64,000 bases of DNA, taken from Clostridia bacterium (GTDB taxonomy: Bacteria > Bacillota > Clostridia > Oscillospirales > Acutalibacteraceae). The notes under the pieces are model-generated. The model was not told the origin of the DNA and made no database searches. It was given only the letters and a program-made list of their open reading frames with translations. Below are positions 60,686-64,000 of the stretch, piece by piece (position 1 is the first letter of the stretch; each line of letters starts with the position of its first letter). The stretch lies in the NCBI GenBank assembly GCA_017624735.1, contig JAGAMK010000004.1:21563-85562 (forward strand). Reading direction: 5' to 3'. Both the position numbers and the translations under genes were made by a program.

Positions 60686-61612
60686 ATGAAGCACATTTTT
60701 ATTGTCAACCCTGTTTCAGGTAAAGGCAAGAACGCGAAGAATTATATCCCAACAATTGAAAAGTATATTAAAGAAAAGAAACTTAATGCAGATATCTATG
60801 TGACCACTGCAAGTCGTGATGGTATGCGTTATGTTGAAGAAGTTGCAAAGAAAGGTGAACATGTTCGTTTTTATTCATGTGGCGGTGACGGAACACTATA
60901 TGAAATAGTAAATGGATGCTATAAGTATCCTAACTGTGAAGTTGCAAATATTCCATTGGGTTCAGGTAACGATTTCTGTCGTCTTTTTGGCAGAAACACA
61001 AACATTGATGACCACGTTAATGGTGTGCCGGTAAAACTTGACCTTATTGAAACAGATGGTTATGTTGCTATTAACGAGTGTGCGATGGGTATTGATTCTG
61101 AGGTTTGTGCAAGACAGGCTAAATACAAGCAATTACCGTTGGTTAATGGAGAGTTAGCATATACACTTTCTGCACTTCGTTGCGTTGTTTTCAGTAAGAT
61201 TAACAATAAGTTTAAAATTACAATTGACCACGATAAAGTTTATGAGGACGATTTCCTTTTCTGCTATATCGGAAATTCCCGTTGGTATGGTGGTGGATAT
61301 ATGGCAGCTCCGGGTGCTATGCCAAACGATGGGCTTATTGACTGCGTTATGGTAAGATATCCAAAAGAAATTGCAAAAAAAGGTCCAATTGGCTTACTCC
61401 CACTTTTAGAAAAGTATAAGAAAGGTGAACACCTTAATTGGGACTTCACAAAACTTGTTCATTGCAAGCATGTTAAAATTGAAAGCCAAGAACCTGCGGC
61501 AGTTAATGTTGATGGTGAATGTGCTTATGTTACAGAACGTGAATTTCAACTTTTAGAGGGGGCAATCACTTTCATTGTTCCTTGTGGTTCAAAATTTCTT
61601 GATTTAATATAA
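60686..61612 (+). CDS. Diacylglycerol-kinase-family lipid kinase
   Basis: A 308-residue YegS/DagK-like kinase. Seen are HIFIVNPVSGKGKN at the N-terminus, the nucleotide loop YSCGGDGTLYEIVNGC, IPLGSGNDFCR and PGAMPNDGLIDCVMV. It probably phosphorylates diacylglycerol or a related lipid at the membrane. It lies 13 bases after rlmL and is likely in the same transcript. Sphingosine-like substrates cannot be excluded. Confidence 0.9.
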   Translation: MKHIFIVNPVSGKGKNAKNYIPTIEKYIKEKKLNADIYVTTASRDGMRYVEEVAKKGEHVRFYSCGGDGTLYEIVNGCYKYPNCEVANIPLGSGNDFCRLFGRNTNIDDHVNGVPVKLDLIETDGYVAINECAMGIDSEVCARQAKYKQLPLVNGELAYTLSALRCVVFSKINNKFKITIDHDKVYEDDFLFCYIGNSRWYGGGYMAAPGAMPNDGLIDCVMVRYPKEIAKKGPIGLLPLLEKYKKGEHLNWDFTKLVHCKHVKIESQEPAAVNVDGECAYVTEREFQLLEGAITFIVPCGSKFLDLI

Positions 61613-61620
61613 TTTGGTAG

Positions 61621-61646
61621 GGTGGGGGCTTGCTCCCACCATTTTT
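61621..61646 (+). terminator. Terminator-like hairpin after the lipid kinase gene
   Basis: GGTGGGGG pairs with CTCCCACC (8 bp, one G-T) around CTTG, followed by ATTTTTA. It is GC-rich like the intergenic repeats. Confidence 0.6.
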
Positions 61647-61672
61647 ATGTAAGCAATCGCGTAGTGGTACTC

Positions 61673-61722
61673 GGCCCCCTTGAAAGGGGAACTGTCAACG
61701 AAGTTGACTGAGGGGTTTTCCA
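61673..61722 (+). repeat. Modular two-hairpin repeat
   Basis: CCCCTTGAAAGGGG hairpin, then GTCAACGAAGTTGAC hairpin, then TGAGGGGTTTT. It has the same architecture as 63889-63930. Confidence 0.7.
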
Positions 61723-61752
61723 CACCTGCGTAGTCAAAAGGATAGATAAATT

Positions 61753-62499
61753 ATGTACAACTTTTTTGTCAATGAGAATCAAAAATTAAATGATAAATAT
61801 GTCATAATTGGTGCAGATTTTAACCACATTAAAAATGTTTTGCGAATGAGTGTTGGCGATACATTTCTTGTAAGTGATAATGGTGTCAGTAATCTCTGTG
61901 AAATTGAAAGTTTTGAAAATGATTCCGTAATTGCAAAGATAACAGAAGAAAATTATAACGATACAAGTTTACCAATCAGTATTTATCTTTTCCAAGGGCT
62001 TCCCAAAGGGGATAAAATGGAATTGATTATCCAGAAAACCGTTGAGTTAGGCGTTGAATGTGTAATCCCTGTTGAAATGAGTCGTTGCGTTGTAAAGCTT
62101 GATGATAAGAAAAAGAAATCAAAAGTTTCCCGTTGGCAGAGTATATCCGAAAGTGCCGCAAAGCAGAGCAAGTGTAACAGAATTCCTCAAATTGCAGATG
62201 TGCTTACATATAAACAGGCTTTGGAAAAGGCAAAAGAACTTGATTTGCTTTTAGTGCCTTACGAAAGTAAAAACGGAATGGCAGATACAAAAGATGCCCT
62301 TTCACAAATCAAAGCAGGAATGTCTGTGGGAATTCTAATCGGTCCCGAAGGTGGATTTGATGAAAAAGAAGTAGAACAAGCCTTTGAAATCGGCGGAAAA
62401 GTGATTTCACTCGGCAAGAGAATTCTCCGCACAGAAACTGCTGCAATTACATCTGTTGGAATGTGTATGTTATATGCCGAGATGAATTTGGGTGAGTAA
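61753..62499 (+). CDS. rsmE: 16S rRNA (uracil1498-N3)-methyltransferase
   Basis: A 248-residue SPOUT (knotted) methyltransferase. Typical are FNHIKNVLRMSVGD near residue 24, LFQGLPKGDKMELIIQKTVE near 78, ESAAKQSKCNRIP near 133, and the knot region IGPEGGFDEKEVEQA with LGKRILRTETAAI. Normal length. It is followed by rsmF with a one-base gap, so the two rRNA-methylation genes are co-translated. Confidence 0.95.
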   Translation: MYNFFVNENQKLNDKYVIIGADFNHIKNVLRMSVGDTFLVSDNGVSNLCEIESFENDSVIAKITEENYNDTSLPISIYLFQGLPKGDKMELIIQKTVELGVECVIPVEMSRCVVKLDDKKKKSKVSRWQSISESAAKQSKCNRIPQIADVLTYKQALEKAKELDLLLVPYESKNGMADTKDALSQIKAGMSVGILIGPEGGFDEKEVEQAFEIGGKVISLGKRILRTETAAITSVGMCMLYAEMNLGE

Positions 62500-62500
62500 A

Positions 62501-63853
62501 ATGAAACGATTACCTGTTGAATTTGAAAACAGAATGAAAACATTGTTGGGTGACGAGTTTGAAGACTTTATAAAGTCCTATGACGAGCCACCTGTTCGTG
62601 CTTTTCGTGTGAATACAGACAAAATTTCAGTTGAAGAGTTTGAAAAAATCAATCCTTTCCAAATAAGTAAAATTCCTTATGTGAAAAATGGATTTTATTT
62701 TGAATATGACGGTATCGGCAAACACCCTTATCATCACGCGGGTATGATTTATATTCAGGAGCCTGCTGCAATGGTGCCTGTTGAGAGTATTGATATTCAA
62801 CCGGAGTGGAAAGCCCTTGATTTATGTGCTGCTCCCGGTGGTAAAAGCAGTCAGATTAAGAATAAATTAGATGAAAACAGTGTCCTTGTTTCCAATGAGA
62901 TTGTTCCGTCAAGATGTAAAATATTAACGGGCAATGTGGAACGAATGGGCTTTAAAAATGTTGTCACAACTTGTATGCATCCGCAGAAACTGTCAAGAAT
63001 ATTCCCTGCAACATTCGATATGATTATGGTTGATGCCCCTTGCTCAGGCGAGGGAATGTTCCGTAAGGAAGAAATCGCAATTGACGAGTGGTCACCTGAA
63101 AACGTGCAAATGTGTGCTGAACGTCAGGCGGAAATTCTAGATTGTGCAGTTAAAATGCTTAAATCAGGTGGATACATAGTTTACTCAACTTGCACATTTT
63201 CCCTTGAAGAAAACGAAATGACAGTTGATGCGTTTTTAGAGCATCATCCCGAATTCGAGATTGTGCCAACAACTGAAAGAGTAAAAGAGAGTACTGTTGA
63301 TGGAGTACGTTTCGACGGTTGCAAGTGTGAGAATATTCACTATGCAAGACGATGCTATTCTCATAAAACAAAGGGCGAAGGACAGTTCGTGGCTGTGCTT
63401 CACAATACAACCGAATCGAATGCAGAGCATTTTTCAGTTGCTTTCGGCAAGGAAAAACTTGATAAAACTCTTATCGATTTTCTTAACGATACTCTTGTTT
63501 CATACAATAAAGATAATGTGCAAATGTATAACGGTAATCCTGTTTATTTCACACCCGATTTTCCCGTGCCGAGAGGAACGGCTTTTTCCTGCGGTGTGAC
63601 AATAGGTGAAATACGTAAGAATTACATTCAACCACATCATCAGTTCTTTATGGCTATGGGTGTAGATTTCAAAAGAAAAATCAACCTTACAGCAGATAGT
63701 GATGAAATCAAAAAGTATCTTCATGGAGAAGAGTTCGAAACCGATTGCAAAAACGGTTGGGCAGTTGTAATGGTTGACGGCTGCACAGTTGGTGGCGTAA
63801 AAGTCTCAAATGGCAGAGCAAAAAACCACTACCCAAAGGGATTAAGAAGATAA
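62501..63853 (+). CDS. rsmF: RsmF-type rRNA cytosine-C5 methyltransferase (NOL1/NOP2/sun)
   Basis: A 450-residue SAM enzyme that makes m5C in rRNA. Motifs: LCAAPGGKSSQIKNKL (SAM site), VDAPCSGEGMFRKEE (Cys in motif IV), YSTCTFSLEENEMTVDAFL (catalytic Cys in motif VI). The extra C-terminal domain, about residues 300-450, is of the kind found in RsmF of Firmicutes (HYPKGLRR end). The start is ATG at 62501 after GGGTGA; GTG at 62492 overlaps rsmE and that site. Confidence 0.92.
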   Translation: MKRLPVEFENRMKTLLGDEFEDFIKSYDEPPVRAFRVNTDKISVEEFEKINPFQISKIPYVKNGFYFEYDGIGKHPYHHAGMIYIQEPAAMVPVESIDIQPEWKALDLCAAPGGKSSQIKNKLDENSVLVSNEIVPSRCKILTGNVERMGFKNVVTTCMHPQKLSRIFPATFDMIMVDAPCSGEGMFRKEEIAIDEWSPENVQMCAERQAEILDCAVKMLKSGGYIVYSTCTFSLEENEMTVDAFLEHHPEFEIVPTTERVKESTVDGVRFDGCKCENIHYARRCYSHKTKGEGQFVAVLHNTTESNAEHFSVAFGKEKLDKTLIDFLNDTLVSYNKDNVQMYNGNPVYFTPDFPVPRGTAFSCGVTIGEIRKNYIQPHHQFFMAMGVDFKRKINLTADSDEIKKYLHGEEFETDCKNGWAVVMVDGCTVGGVKVSNGRAKNHYPKGLRR

Positions 63854-63888
63854 CAAAATTGAATTTGTCGAGTTCTTTTAGTTTCTTG

Positions 63889-63930
63889 TCTCCCCTGAAA
63901 GGGGAGATGTCACGGAGTGACAGAGGGGTT
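63889..63930 (+). repeat. Modular two-hairpin repeat, direct copy
   Basis: TCTCCCC-TGAAA-GGGGAGA (7-bp stem), then TGTCAC-GGA-GTGACA (6-bp stem), then GAGGGGTT. Confidence 0.75.
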
Positions 63931-63968
63931 ACGAAAAAAGCCTCAGTTAGTAAGGTGTAAAACGAACA

Positions 63969-64000
63969 AACCCCTCAGTCAAATGCTACGCATTTGCCAG
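63969..64000 (-). repeat. Modular two-hairpin repeat, inverted copy cut by the window end
   Basis: AACCCCTCAGTC, then AAATGC-TAC-GCATTT, then GCCAG: the reverse complement of the GAGGGGTT end plus a different second hairpin. Confidence 0.65.

Overview
The window is a chromosomal segment of a low-GC, Gram-positive anaerobe of the class Clostridia, most likely a gut Ruminococcaceae/Oscillospirales-type organism. This inference rests on the gene order pyrH-frr-uppS-cdsA-dxr-rseP-ispG-polC, a PolC-type replicase, a HisZ/short-HisG pair, secreted proteins with dockerin and BspA-like repeats, GPH-family sugar symporters, AGGAGG-type ribosome sites, TTGACA-N17-TATAAT promoters, and many small structured intergenic repeats. 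No rRNA operon, CRISPR array, prophage or insertion sequence is visible. There is one tRNA gene, Ala(GGC). No gene-free stretch exceeds about 250 bases.

Layout. (1) 1-386 is the end of a membrane protein, followed by a terminator. (2) 534-9785 is a myo-inositol catabolic operon (iolJ, iolC, a SanA-like gene, iolB, iolD, iolE, mmsA, iolG), with intergenic repeats between some genes, followed by a YbaK deacylase. Together the enzymes convert myo-inositol to dihydroxyacetone phosphate and acetyl-CoA; no dedicated transporter or repressor lies in the window. (3) 10490-15729 holds a lipoprotein, then a circularly permuted ATP-grasp / alpha-E / transglutaminase / TIM-barrel cluster predicted to make or trim a peptide. 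(4) 15799-21921 holds nrdR, a secreted transglutaminase with a dockerin-like end, a secreted alpha/beta hydrolase, comF and a secreted PHP phosphoesterase. (5) 22180-28608 is an F-type ATP synthase operon. It has no free delta gene; instead one 736-residue protein joins a membrane-anchored b-like stalk, the delta C-terminal domain and a full alpha subunit. Its epsilon subunit lacks the C-terminal helices.

(6) 28648-39880 is an accessory region with genes on both strands: a membrane-bound HTH regulator, two GPH symporters, a DUF4434 protein, tRNA-Ala, an alpha/beta hydrolase whose nucleophile serine is replaced by glycine, a GH43-like protein, an XRE-HTH/L-serine dehydratase fusion coupled to a YhcH-family protein, and a NahK-like sugar kinase. 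(7) 40104-50202 is the pyrH-to-polC operon covering UMP kinase, ribosome recycling, undecaprenyl and phospholipid synthesis, two MEP-pathway steps, site-2 protease and replicase. The PolC here has no 3'-5' exonuclease domain. (8) 50296-56406 is a histidine operon (hisZGDCBAIE) without hisH and hisF. (9) 56566-63853 holds an M20 peptidase, a dockerin-bearing leucine-rich-repeat protein, an RlmL-type methyltransferase, a lipid kinase, and the rRNA methyltransferases RsmE and RsmF, with modular hairpin repeats in the gaps and at the window end.

The strongest candidates for something undescribed are the b-delta-alpha fused ATP synthase with its shortened epsilon, and the exonuclease-less PolC. 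Next come the serine dehydratase fused to a DNA-binding domain, the nucleophile-less hydrolase and the hairpin repeats whose second hairpin changes sequence but keeps its pairing. All functional calls are from reading the sequence; no database search was run.
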